NCBI GenBank assembly: GCA_036898135.1 | Contig: JBAHVR010000287.1 | Coordinates: forward strand, 61,001 to 125,000 | Source: Oncomelania hupensis | Taxonomy: Eukaryota; Mollusca; Gastropoda; Littorinimorpha; Pomatiopsidae | Direction: 5' to 3' | Length of the DNA stretch: 64,000 bases | Part shown: piece by piece, positions 31,806 through 42,159 of the stretch | Numbering within the stretch: position 1 is the stretch's first letter | Layout: every line of letters begins with the position of its first letter | Notes under the pieces: generated by a model | Databases searched by the model: none | The model's input: only the letters and a program-made list of their open reading frames with translations | What the model was told of the DNA's origin: nothing | Made by a program: the position numbers and the translations under genes

Positions 31806-33164
31806 TCAAACTTGGAACCACCCACACCTTCAAAACGACCAGCATTAGACATAGAGCCACCCAAACCTTCCAAACGACAACCAACAGACTTGGAGCCACC
31901 CACACCTGCCAAACGACGAGCATCAGACTTGGAGCCACCCACACCTGCCAAACGACGAGCATCAGACTTGGAGCCACCCACACCTGCCAAACGACGAGCA
32001 TCAGACTTGGAGCCACCCACACCTGCCAAACAACGAGCATCAGACTTGGAGCCACCCACACCTGCCAAACGACGAGCATCAGACTTGGAGCCACCCACAT
32101 CTGCCAAACGACAACCAACAAAGACAACCAAAGATCCTTCTACCCTAGGACCCACAACATCCAAGATTCAGCCACTGCCTTATATCCGACAGCCTCCAAC
32201 TAAAGTTCAGCAACCATTGAAAAGCCAGCAAGCAGGATCTGGACACTGTTTTGCCAAAAGAGAGGAGAGGGTATTTGCTGCTCTCAAAGACCCATTGACC
32301 CTTGCCTATGCCCATTTCTTAAAAGCTGTAACACCAACTTTTGAGACAGCCAATAAGATGCTACAGGCTGAAGAACCCCTCATTCACCGCCTCAAAAACG
32401 TGCTGGAGGATCTACTTTTGAAAGTACTTGGAATGTTTGTGAAAAGTGATGCAGTAAAAGGAAAGACTCCCCTCAACATAGACTACACTGATAAAAGCCT
32501 GCACAAAGAGGACCATCAACTTTTCGTTGGAGCAGCAACTTCAGCCTTGCTGGAAACCATGACAAAAAGCCAGAGGGAAGAGTTTTACACCAGCGTGCGA
32601 CAATATTTCATTGCAGCCTGCAACTATATGGTTGCAAAGTTACCTCTCAGGGATGATGTTGTTGTTCATTCACAAGTGGCTGACACTTCTGTCACCTGCA
32701 GGGAAGATGGCTGGGATAACGTCTGCTTCTTTGTTAGGAAGTTTCCTTGCCTCTTACTTAAAGAGAATGGAGAATCAAACACAGAAGCTATGGACAGACT
32801 GCAGAATCAATGGGATGATTTTCAGCGTGAAGATATGAGTCTCAAGCTGTCAAACGTCACCAGGGAAGATGAAAGATGGGCCCAAATTGCCAGTATGAAG
32901 AAATTTGGAACACCAACTTTCCACAGGCTAGCCCACACAATGCTTGGCATCTTGACACTGCCACACAGCAATGCTGCCTGTGAACGCATTTTCAGTCAAG
33001 TCCGCAAGACAAAGACAGACTTCCGGGGCTCTATTAATGCAGAGACCATCAATGCCATTCTAGTGGCAAAATCCAGCATCAAAGGTCCCTGCTACAGTCA
33101 GAGCTTCACACCATCTCTGCTTGCAAAAGCAAAATCAGCTACGTCCGAAACTCTTCATGGTTAA
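31806..33164 (+). pseudogene. hAT-like transposase exon 3, second part, with 13-residue repeats
   Basis: The frame of 24817-25562 resumes here. First come eight units of a 13-residue repeat with consensus DLEPPTPAKRRAS (about 31806-32117), then a catalytic-domain remainder (FAKREERVFAALKDPLTLAY, MNTL-free helical region) and the C-terminal hAT dimerisation block LPHSNAACERIFSQVRKTKT followed by DFRGSINAETINAILV. It ends at TAA 33162-33164. Formally the open frame starts at 31728 within the 3' LTR, but those residues are LTR sequence. Apart from the upstream TAA and the LTR insertion this part is intact. Confidence 0.87.
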
Positions 33165-33359
33165 GCAATCAGATTAGGGCAGGACTGAAAACTACTGAAA
33201 ACAGCATTTTATTCTCATGTTAATTTTATTCGTATAAAGACAATAGCCATGCAATTTTGTTTCGATAATCTAAAAATGTCTGTAACCAACTGGGTATATG
33301 TTTGGTTTCAATACTTTCGGAAGTTGTTTTTTGTGTGTCTTCTGAACAAACATTATATT

Positions 33360-33945
33360 CGCAAGTTACAGAAGCCAGGCATGACTATTATTGCACCTTG
33401 TGTGACAGGGATATACATAGAGAAGCCAGGCATGACTATTGCTGCAACTTGTGTGACAGGGATATACATAGAGAAGCCAGGCATGACTATTGAGTATTAT
33501 TGCAACTTGTGTGACAGGGATATAGAGAAACCAGGCATGACTACTATTGCACCTTGTGCGACTGGGATAGCCAGGCATGACTATTATTGCACCTTGTGTG
33601 ACAGGGTTATAGAGAAGCCAGGCATGACTATTATTGCACCTTGTGTGACAGGGTTATAGAGAAGCCAGGCATGACTATTATTGCACCTTGTGTGACAGGG
33701 TTATAGAGAAGCCAGGCATGACTATTATTGCACCTTGTGTGACAGGGATATAGAGAAGCCAGGCATGACTATTACTGCAACTTGTGCGCCAGTGATATAG
33801 AGAAGCCAGGCATGACTATTATTGCACCTGGTGTGACAGGGATATAGAGAAGCCAGGCATGCTGCAACTTGTGCGCCAGTGATATAGAGAAGCCAGTCAT
33901 GACTATTATTGCACCTTGTGCGACAGCGATATAAACTACAGTGAA
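33360..33945. repeat. 47-bp minisatellite, about 12 units
   Basis: Units of gaagccaggcatgactatta followed by ttgcaccttgtgtgacaggg and ttatagaga. Neighbouring units start at 33614 and 33661. Some units are shortened. It lies between the transposase stop and the right terminus of the hAT-like element. Confidence 0.92.
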
Positions 33946-34148
33946 CGTGGCCCTCACTGACAGTTGAGAGTGAGACTGATTTTTTTATTTCCAAAAAAGG
34001 TTAAAAGTACTTTTTTGCTTAAGAAATAATGTATGTATTTCACTCCCAGATTGCACAGATTTTGATCTTGAAAATTTTTCCGGGGGGGCATGCCCCCGGA
34101 CCCCCCTAGAAATTCAGGATTTTCCTTTTGACCAAGTTGGCAGCTATG

Positions 34149-34988
34149 AGAGGTTTGAGGCGAACAAAGCTGACTGCAGAACATATCCGCCTCACACCCC
34201 ATGGCAAGATGAAAGTCAACATGGCAGCTCAAGTTCTCAGTCAACGTGTTGGGCGAGTCTTGCAGACCTATGGTCCCCCAGAGGCACAAGAGACGGCCAC
34301 CTTCATCCTCCTCATGGATCGCTTTTTTGACTGTCTTAACTCCAGGCACCTCTACGAGGCAGAACAGAAGAGAAAGCCAGACCTGGCTCCCTACACCGAT
34401 GCCAATGATCCACGGTTCCAGTTTCTGAGAGACGAATTTCTACCCTATCTAGAGAATTGGAAAACATCTGTGCAGAACAGATAGGGTCCTTTTAGCAAGT
34501 CAGATCGCCAGAAAATGTTTTTGACGCATCAGACTTATCGTGGCCTGGTGATGACTGTCAAAGCTTTTGTGGAAGCGACCAAGTATCTACTGGCTCACGA
34601 TGTTGCCTTCGTGTTGGCAAATCGCTTCTGCCAAGATCCTCTCGAGGAACATTTTGGGCGGCATAGAGCGATGGGCAGGAGCACCGACAACCCAACACTT
34701 TATACCTTTGGGCATCAAGAGAATAAGATCCGGATGCAGCGCCAACTGGCGTTGCTGGTTACTCCGAAAGGAAACGTCAAAGGTGATCAACCAAAGCCAC
34801 ATGTGACCATCACAACCAGTCCATTGAAGAAAAAAGCAGAAGAATTAGACATGCATGTACATAAAAGTGCAAGACGCTGGTATACAATGAAGAAGTGTGC
34901 ATATTTTACACTCAAGTGGATGGTCTTTTCGCTGAATTCTGTTTTTCAGTGCCATGCAGGGTTATCTATTTGTGTTTGCAAAGTTTAG
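34149..34988 (+). pseudogene. P-element/THAP9-like transposase, C-terminal exon with in-frame TAG
   Basis: Resumes the exon cut at 20963 (the 6-bp duplication precedes). It reads GLRRTKLTAEHIRLTPHGKM, KVNMAAQVLSQRVGRVLQTY and FILLMDRFFDCLNSRH; then TAG at 34482-34484; then in the same frame GPFSKSDRQKMFLTHQTYRG and ANRFCQDPLEEHFGRHRAMG, DNPTLYTFGHQENKIRMQR. The RFCQDPLExxFGRxRxxG block is the strongly conserved C-terminal domain of P-element/THAP9 transposases, with the Glu presumed catalytic. Stop at 34986-34988. The gene is dead: frameshift in THAP, this TAG, and the nested transposon. Confidence 0.9.
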
Positions 34989-35417
34989 TTTTGTTTACAT
35001 GAATTTGCCCATGTTATTGTAGTTTCCAATTAGTCCAGTGTTTTGTAGAAATGCACAATCTGCAGTATTTGTTTGTATGACATCATATTTGCCAGTGTAC
35101 AAGATAAGCCAGTATATTGTAATTTTTATCCTTTTTTTGTTCTCTTTCAGTTTTGTTTTGTTGTGTTGTTGTAAGATTAAAGAATGTTCAGTTGTAAGAT
35201 TAAAGAATGCTGAACAAGATGCAAACCCTCCGGTGTAGTGAAACAAAAAGCTGCTTTGGCTGACTAGCATACAGCCATCACATGTCCGGCAAGGTTTGAA
35301 TCTAAAAAATCCACACGATTGCATAAATTTGGCTCATCAACAACACTGAAAATCTTATGCTTATCTGGCAATCGCAAGGGTGAATTGAGTTGGAAATAGC
35401 ATTGCTTTATACGCCAG
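34989..35417. other. 3' flank of the P-element-like gene
   Basis: No gene. Contains tcatcaacaacactg-type unique sequence up to the start of the left arm of the inverted duplication. Confidence 0.4.
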
Positions 35418-36389
35418 CTTATACAATCAAGCGGCCTGTATGTTTTTAGTGGATGCGTAGTTACATGGCTGTTGAGACATGTTCAATCTGTAAATTTTTG
35501 TCATGTGTAAATAGCGATAATAACTTTTGTGGGCAATCTGTAAAATTTTGTCAAGTGTAAATAGTGTTAATAACTTTTTTTTGCAATCTGTTGTAAATTT
35601 TTGTCATGTCATGCATGGGTAAATAAATTAATAACTTTGTATTATTAGCAAAGGCTATTTTCACTAAATATTTCATGTTTCAGATCTTTTATTAATGTGC
35701 GTGTGTGTGTGTGTAGTTTGGAATGAGTAAAAATGACATCAAGGATAAGTTACCTCTGTGGTTTGTTCACAGTGAACTTCTTTGAAAGACACACGTTGCA
35801 ACATACCATTGAAAATCGCAACAAATCAAAATCTGATCAGTCATGAAACTTTAATTTCACACTCTAACTGGTTTGCTGGGGGAAAAAAGACCATGATATG
35901 GTGTAATAATACAACTGCTGTTCTTCGTTGTAGCAAATATCACATCAGAATAATGTAACGTTAATATTGTTTAAATGTCTAATTCATTCACAAATTTTAT
36001 GTAATCTAAAAGATGCATAAGGGTGCCTAGGTGTGGATCATAAATCTGCATTATGCAAACATGTACACACATACAAGACATCATTCAAGTATTTATGCAC
36101 AATGAAGTAGCATACTAATTTATACAGTTCTAATAAAAACTTGTCAATAGTCAAAGGCGGCACTTTACCTTGCAACATAAAATGTATACCAAACCAGAAG
36201 TACATTATGTTGAATAAAATAAAAAGACAATATTTGTCCTCAAACAATTTAAGTAGATTTCTCGCTGTCTTTATTGCGTATAGATTTGAAATTCAGCAAA
36301 AGTTTTCAACACCCAGTAAATGTTAAGTCATTTTTGTGTGCGTGTGAGCACTTAATTTTTCTGTTAGGTTGACAAATCACATACAGAAA

Positions 36390-37147
36390 TGCCTACGACT
36401 GCAAGTTTTTCCGAAGCCCCTTTTTCTGAACAGACTTTGAACCCTGCTGCAACCTTTCTTTAAACATTCTGCATTCATGATGGACCCTGATTTTAGAGAA
36501 CGGTTGAGTGATTTTGCTGAACAGTTGCTCTTTGGTTTGGGCTGAGGGGTTCATGCTGTACAAAATCCTGTCAAAAGATGACGTCACAACTTCATCATGT
36601 GAACACTTCTCTTCAAAATCAAATAAACTGCACTGTTCCGACTAATGCAAGCATACATCTACTGCTTTCACTTCTAGAAAACAAAAAAACTTCTGCGCAT
36701 CAACAGTTAGATGTTTGAGGCCACCTCTGTCCAGTGTCGCTGTAAGGCCCTCAGTTACCTGTCCTACAAACTTGTCTAGACATTCTTGCACCTCCAACCT
36801 CCCTGTTCAATTTACACTTCTCTTTGACAACTTATGTACAATGCAACCCCCAATGTAATGTACAATTTCTTTTTTCTCCGAGTCCAATTCACACTTTTTC
36901 AAAGTTTCTTCTGCTTGGGCTGGGGCACACAGGGGGTAGTTGGTGTCCAACAGCCGTTGGAACACATGTAGACACAGCCAGGCAGCCACATTTGGTGTTT
37001 TCGTGATACTGAGCAAAGACATCAAGTTCTTGCTGTATGCTTGGTGGAATTTACCCCAACACTGCTCTCTTGTAGAGTGTACAAATCTGCTGGCTGGCAC
37101 CAGGCACTCGTTCAAAAACGCCAGGGCTTCCAGAACTTGAGGTCCTG
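36390..37147 (-). pseudogene. Unrecognised transposase-like exon, left copy (nonsense TGA)
   Basis: On the minus strand it opens after tttgctaacag and reads GPQVLEALAFLNECLVPASR, FHQAYSKNLMSLLS, WLCLHVFQRLLDTNYP and HYIGGCIVHKLSKRS, then TGA where the right arm has TGT (Cys). The frame then continues through a T7 run (intact here) into VDECLHSSEQCSLFDFEEKC and KIRVHHECRMFKERLQQGSK. A YIGGxIxxKL motif followed by a GGLKxLT stretch occurs near the C-terminus of several eukaryotic transposase-like proteins, so a transposon origin is plausible; I cannot name the family. Confidence 0.62.
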
Positions 37148-37473
37148 TTAGCAAAGATGTATTGCAAAATATATTAGATACACTGATAACTATTCCTCAC
37201 AATACGTACAAAGCTTCTCTTTTTTTATTTGGTCCATGTGCTTTGCCAGCACTGTGCAATTCTGTCATAAAGGATATATTTTTAGGTGGCAATAACCATA
37301 TACAACACAAAGCTGGCTGTATTTATACTATGCACAATTTGTTTCATTGTGATTTTTAAAAATATTTTGTATGCACAGGACACTGCTGAAGCACGTAAAT
37401 AATCTAGAAATGTGCACAGTGCATTAAAAAATTACTGTACGTAAACAATTATTGTAAATTAAATTTAAATATC

Positions 37474-37524
<51 letters not shown>
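37474..37524. repeat. (AAT)n microsatellite at the inner end of the left arm
   Basis: Pure aat repeats; its mirror is the (ATT)n array at 42094-42158, which is longer. Confidence 0.95.
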
Positions 37525-37527
<3 letters not shown>

Positions 37528-37803
37528 TAAGTACTTGATTCCAAATAACTTTTATTTATTTATTTACCAACATAACCAAGGCTTGCCAAGGTACCCAGTT
37601 AATATTACGAACTGGTAAGAGTCATTATTGAAAGAAAACTTTCATCATTGGTTCTTCTATTTTTTCCCTCCTTAGTTTATTATTGTTTTTGTTTCCTTTA
37701 TCCCAGTAGTGTCTTTTTTGTTTTACTAAGTCTATTGATGTCCATTCATACTTGTTGCTTGTACAGTCTTTGGTTGTAATGTTTGCTTGCTGTTCTACTT
37801 TCA

Positions 37804-37994
37804 GGCTCTGGTCTTGTGGAGTGGGCCCCATATACCTGGTAAGGAGCAGAGTGTGACCAAGAAATTGCTTGCAACAATCTGGTTACTGGCCAATCCAGAC
37901 TGTTATAGGAGTGTGGCCGACAGGTTTCAGATCAACAAAGGGGTTCTCCATCGCTGTGTGATGGAAGTCTGCAACGCTCTGGTATCACAACAAG
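37804..37994 (+). pseudogene. PIF/Harbinger transposase exon 1 (HARBI1-like)
   Basis: The frame reads ALVLWSGPHIPGKEQSVTKK, then LLATIWLLANPDCYRSVADR and FQINKGVLHRCVMEVCNAL. A helix-turn-helix preceding the DDE domain is expected here in HARBI1-like proteins. It ends before gtaaac at 37995 with one base of a codon, which matches exon 2. The 5' start is unclear: the frame opens from about 37787, with ttctactttcag just before 37804 as an acceptor. Confidence 0.8.
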
Positions 37995-38203
37995 GTAAAC
38001 TGAATGTGAGATAGTTTATACATTTATGGTTGAGGAAGGTGAATGGGTGACAACATATTGGATTCACTTGTGTGAGTGGGTGCGACTATGTCCATGCGTA
38101 CATAGATTAGAATGAAAGAAAAAGTAGTATATCAAGGGGCTGTAGCTACTCTATATTATAATAGTTATTGTAATAGTTAATACATTCTTGTTTTAATTTT
38201 CAG

Positions 38204-38395
38204 GCGCTGTCATAGAGTGGCCCATGTGTGAAATAGATCAGAGGAGAAACGCAGCAGAGTTTCAGACAGCAGCTGGATTTCCGGGTGTGGTTGGTGCTAT
38301 TGATGGCACATATATAGAGATCAAGGGCCAAGATGGAGACCACAGGAGCTGAGCTCATAATCTGTAGGAAAGGTTTTCCTGCCATCCATCTGCAG
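38204..38395 (+). pseudogene. PIF/Harbinger transposase exon 2, frameshifted
   Basis: Acceptor ttttcag ends at 38203. It reads GAVIEWPMCEIDQRRNAAEF and FPGVVGAIDGTYIEI (first catalytic Asp of DDE_Tnp_4). A single-base frame change between about 38320 and 38340 shifts the rest, which is read one frame over as GAELIICRKGFPAIHLQ. Donor gtaatt at 38396. Exon 3 joins in phase with this second frame. Confidence 0.83.
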
Positions 38396-39307
38396 GTAAT
38401 TTGTAATTTGTACTTGGCATTAGATGTATCAAATATGTTGCAGAAGAAAGTGGACTTGACCGGTAAAATCAGAAAAAGCAGATATTTTTTAGTTTCTTCT
38501 AATAGTGGCGATATAGAGCTTTTACTATCTTTTTTAGGCAATATACAGCGAGCACCGAGATGTCATTATCAGCAGTCAATATTTTCAAGACCCCAATTGG
38601 AAAAGCTTTTTAGAATTATTTTTGTTGTTGTTGTTTGTATATCATGTGCCAATATTTGTTCATCATGACCCAATAAGTTGGAATAATCTTCATGACAATT
38701 TTGTAAAGGCCAGATATCCGCAGCTAGAAAAGCCTGTGCGTGTCCTAAGACATTCTAGAAAACAAAACCAACTTGGTCTGTTAAAAGGCCAATTAAGCAA
38801 TCTTATGGGAATCAAACACAAAAGAAATCTACCTGACTAAAACATGGGATCTAGGAAGCGCGTGTTTGTTTTTGGCAGTGGCATGTCGTATGCACCGTGA
38901 CGCCGAAGTTCGAAACATCAAAGACACATCACTGTCATCAGTAAATTTCGCGTCACTGGGGTTCCAACTACGGTCATTAGCATATGGTCAGATCAAAACT
39001 GGCGTTTTGTTAGTAAACGGAACATTGAATATGCGTGTTCATAATAAACGGAACATTATTGAATAAGACATACAGAGGCAAATTTGTCAGTTTTGGTACC
39101 CAGGCTTTTCTAACTGCAGTTACCCGGCCTTTAAGTTTTTGACTGGGGAGGACGCCCAGCTTTAGAGGTCAGAACTGTTTTCTACAATTAATAATTTTAG
39201 AAAAAAAGTTCCTGGAATTTTTTTTTAAATTTACTTCTGATACTGGCAGAATTATTTTCTCTATGGTACTAAAAATAAAAGATATATATTACGGTTGTTT
39301 TGTGCAG
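38396..39307 (+). other. Harbinger intron 2 with extra sequence
   Basis: Contains a short segment (38540-38600) reading IYSEHRDVIISSQYFQDPNW; it looks coding but does not fit between exons 2 and 3, since a related HLQ-VMC junction is already in phase. The remainder (38600-39300) has no recognisable content. Confidence 0.4.
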
Positions 39308-39820
39308 GTCATGTGCAACAAGCGGCTGATGTTTCTGGATGTTCATGTTGGAAACGCAGGATCTGTTGCTGACAGTCGCGTCTTCAAGAACTCTGATCTG
39401 GTGAAAATATTGGAGGACCCCAGACGGAAGTTGGCCATGGATCTCCACTTGATTGGTGACTCAGCCTACCCATTGAAAGACTATCTCCTGGTGCCTTTCA
39501 AGGACAACGGGCATCTGTGTTCAGTTGAGATCAAGTACAACAAACTCCTGTCATCTACAAGAGTGGACGTGGAGAGATCCATTGGCCTTTTGAAGGGAAA
39601 GTTTAGAAGACTAAAATACCTGGACATGACAAGCACTGACGATGTTCCCGTCGTGATCTTCGCTTGTTGTGTGCTACACAATTTTATAATTATTGAAAAT
39701 GGTGTGCAGGATGAGGACATTGACATGACAAGTGTGGTCAGGCGTGAGGAGGTGCTGGAGGAAGCCGGCACAAGAAGTGCAGTTAAAAAGCGGATGAGAA
39801 TTGCCCATATGCTACATTGA
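39308..39820 (+). pseudogene. PIF/Harbinger transposase exon 3
   Basis: Acceptor ttttgtgcag ends at 39307. It reads VMCNKRLMFLDVHVGNAGSV, LIGDSAYPLKDYLLVPF (second Asp), RVDVERSIGLLKGKFRRL (catalytic Glu) and FACCVLHNFIIIENG. This is the remainder of the DDE_Tnp_4 domain, complete, ending at TGA 39818-39820. The transposase is intact except for the frame change in exon 2. Confidence 0.9.
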
Positions 39821-39869
39821 CAAGAGTTTGAGTTGAAAGTGCATTAAAAACTTCGTGCTGATATCTGTT

Positions 39870-40290
39870 CTGGAGAGAGAGAGAGAGAGAGGGAGGGAGA
39901 GAGAGATGGAGAAGAGGGAGAGAAAGAGAGGGAAGGAGGGAGTTGTGAATGTGTATGTGACTGTGTGCCTAAAGTATGAGTTTCAGTTATTTGAAGTTAA
40001 TAGATTTCTGGTTTAGTATTACATTTTGTCTCGTAATAGTTTTTAGCTTTATCGTAAACTGGTATTCTGTAAGTTGAATTATGTTCTATTTTCTTACATT
40101 TTGTTATATGCATTCAATTCTATTGTAATTAGTATTATTTTAGCTGTTGTTATTATCATTAGTTAATTTTTACATTAGGTTCACTTGCCATGCGTGTGAA
40201 TCTGTGAGTGAATGCGTGTGAGCGCTTTGTGAAACTTTGTAAAAGTTCGAATTGCGCTTTATAAAATAAATTATTATTATTATTATTATT
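39870..40290 (+). mobile_element. GA-rich tract and 5'-truncated LINE 3' end
   Basis: A GA-rich run (39870-39940) is followed by AT-rich sequence, then gtgagcgctttgtgaaac ... gaattgcgctttataaaat and an (ATT)n tail at 40265-40290, a typical CR1/L2-type LINE or SINE 3' end (compare 61540-61600). Confidence 0.6.
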
Positions 40291-40629
40291 AAAAACTTCA
40301 GTGTCAGTTTGTGATGGTGTGTTTGTGTGTATGTGAAGGGGTATTAGAAAAGAACAAAGAGAGCTTCCAGAAAAAAAGGCAAGTGGAACGTACAGTGAAG
40401 AAGAGGGACAGCAGATGACAGAAAAGCAAGGACAAGGCACAGTCACAGAGACTGACAGTAAAGAGGAAAATTAAAGCAGTAAGTTTCCAGAAATTAACTG
40501 GGAACACTATTTATAACAGAAAGAAAATGCCCCCGCTACCCCACAAGGGCGTTTTATTGCAGTAATCTTTAAAGAAAATAAATGAAAAGTGGAACTATCA
40601 TGAAGAAAAAAAACAATGTCTATAAATAT

Positions 40630-40893
40630 TTAGGAGAGTTTTTCAAGGATCTGCTGCAAAAGCTTATTCTTTGCATCAAGAAGCTCATTTCTCCTCTCAC
40701 TTGCACTGACAAGTCTTTCTAAAAGTTCTTGGTTTTTCTCCTGTGATTCTTTGAACCAAGTTGGTGGTTCATTCTTCCGAACCAGCCTCCTCTTCATGGG
40801 CCTCTTGGGGGTACTGGCCACCAATGGGGAAGACTGCGGCATAGTGTCGTCTTTTTCTGTATCCCCATCACCGGCCTCCTCGTATTTAAAATC
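40630..40893 (-). CDS. Coiled-coil exon of a Harbinger partner (Myb-like) protein, candidate
   Basis: From the minus-strand acceptor-like gcatgag at about 40894-40900 it reads EEAGDGDTEKDDTMPQSS, TPKRPMKRRLVRKNEPPTWF, then ERRNELLDAKNKLLQQILEK LS and stops at 40630. Short proteins with a Myb/SANT-like N-terminus and this kind of C-terminal helix accompany PIF/Harbinger transposases, frequently in the opposite orientation. The Myb/SANT exon itself was not found. Confidence 0.5.
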   Translation of the reverse strand, partial: DFKYEEAGDGDTEKDDTMPQSSPLVASTPKRPMKRRLVRKNEPPTWFKESQEKNQELLERLVSASERRNELLDAKNKLLQQILEKLS

Positions 40894-41032
40894 GTTTGTG
40901 CCTCATGCAATACAGTTGATGAACAAGAGTAAGAACAATTAATGCATAAAACTAAAAGTAAAAACAATTAGCCTGATAATAACTAATCTTAGCTGCTTTT
41001 TCCTTTAATGAATCTTCTACCTTGTTATTTTT

Positions 41033-41340
41033 ATGCCTGTGTCTGTGGTGAGTGCTGCTGGTAATGTATGCCTGTGTTGGGTAAATGTCTATGAACTGGA
41101 TGTATGTGTGTGCATGGGCAGTGTGTATGTGCGGATGGTGTCGGGGGGGGGGGGGGGGGGGGGGGGGGGCTGCCGTTGTGTTTTGTGCAAGTTGTTATTG
41201 TTTGTAGACATCCTCATGTATATCAAATATTGTTGTGATTTTTTTTTAAAATAAAATAATTAGAGAGCACTCATACCCCCATTGTAATTGCCAAATCTGG
41301 ATAAATAAAGTTGTTTGAATTGAATTGAATTGCACAGTGA
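41033..41340 (+). mobile_element. 27-base G run and LINE 3' tail
   Basis: A run of G from about 41143 to 41169. Then gtaattgccaaatctggata-aataaagttg and a ttgaa repeat tail at 41315-41331, the 3' end of a truncated LINE on the + strand. Confidence 0.65.
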
Positions 41341-42090
41341 CTGTGAACAAAGAAGAAACATTAACAACTTGTCACACACGACACTATGCATAGACCAAAA
41401 ATTTATATATTAAAAAAAAATCAAGAAGAAATAATCACATCCTAAAGCTGGCTCGCAACAAGTGTTGCAGCATTTAGGTGTCGATCAGTCATTTTCAGTT
41501 TTTATTCAGGCGGGCTGCATTCTCCATTTTATCATTATATTTCCCACTTTTGCTCTTCTTGCTTACTTTCATATCTCAGTGTAAATCCTCCCTCTGATCT
41601 CCCAATGTTTCCTACTTTTAGATTTTGCAATTTTTTGGTTTTAGCAGCTAAATGAAGTTAAATTATCACCCACACTGTCTCACCAGATTTTCAGTTCTGT
41701 GTCTAGTAAGTTTATTAAAGTTGCATTGTTCTAGCTTTAGATATTTACTTTTTGACTATTTTTATTTTATTTATTATAATTTATTTTTATTATTTATTTG
41801 TTGGTATAGCTACATGTTTGGTAAGGCAAAATTTGTATATCATGCACAGGGTTGGGAGACCTTCCATACACATTGTTTTTGTGAAGAGAAAACAAAACAC
41901 AGAACCGACACCTCCTCCCTCCCCCCCCCCCCCTTTTTTTTTCCTGTCAGTATAGACAACATCGAAGACAAATGTCTGTCCCCTTTAACCCCGCCTCCGG
42001 CTCCCCAATCCCCCTTACCCCCTTGCTCTTCACTTTTTTCCCTGCATAATGAAAGTGTTTGCTCCCACCCCAACATGTGTGAAGTGAATG
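41341..42090. other. spacer sequence with C/T runs
   Basis: No gene; a C run followed by a T run lies at about 41921-41941. Ends at the (ATT)n array of the right arm. Confidence 0.4.

Positions 42091-42159
<69 letters not shown>

Larger units (their letters stand above)
20964..34148 (+). mobile_element. hAT-like DNA transposon (TIR CATAGCTGCCAA, 6-bp TSD), 13.2 kb with nested insertions
   Basis: The left end catagctgccaa matches the reverse complement of the right end (ttggcagctatg). agaggt flanks both (20958-20963, 34149-34154). Inside are four exons of a BED-type transposase (21214-33164), a LINE (21500-23845), an LTR retrotransposon (25563-31800), a 47-bp minisatellite (33360-33945) and a gggggcatgccccc palindrome near the right end. 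Without the nested insertions it would be about 4.6 kb. A 6-bp duplication is not the usual 8 bp of hAT elements, but hAT subgroups with 5- or 6-bp duplications are known. Confidence 0.88.
35418..37527 (-). repeat. Left arm of a 2.1-kb inverted duplication
   Basis: Reverse complement of 42091-44228 at high identity over its whole length. It begins cttatacaatcaagcggcc and ends at an (AAT)n microsatellite (about 37474-37524). It contains a threefold tandem of a roughly 55-bp unit (caatctgtaaa-tttttgtca, 35488-35640), a short GT tract and the exon at 36390-37147. Confidence 0.93.

Noticed and set aside
33360..33945. CRISPR-like array
   Set aside because: Regular spacing, but the whole unit is repeated with no unique spacers; it is a minisatellite in a eukaryotic transposon.
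36038..36247. Hydrophobic ORF in both arms (also 43341-43604)
   Set aside because: AT-rich sequence gives Phe/Leu/Tyr-rich frames by chance; no splice support and no recognisable family.
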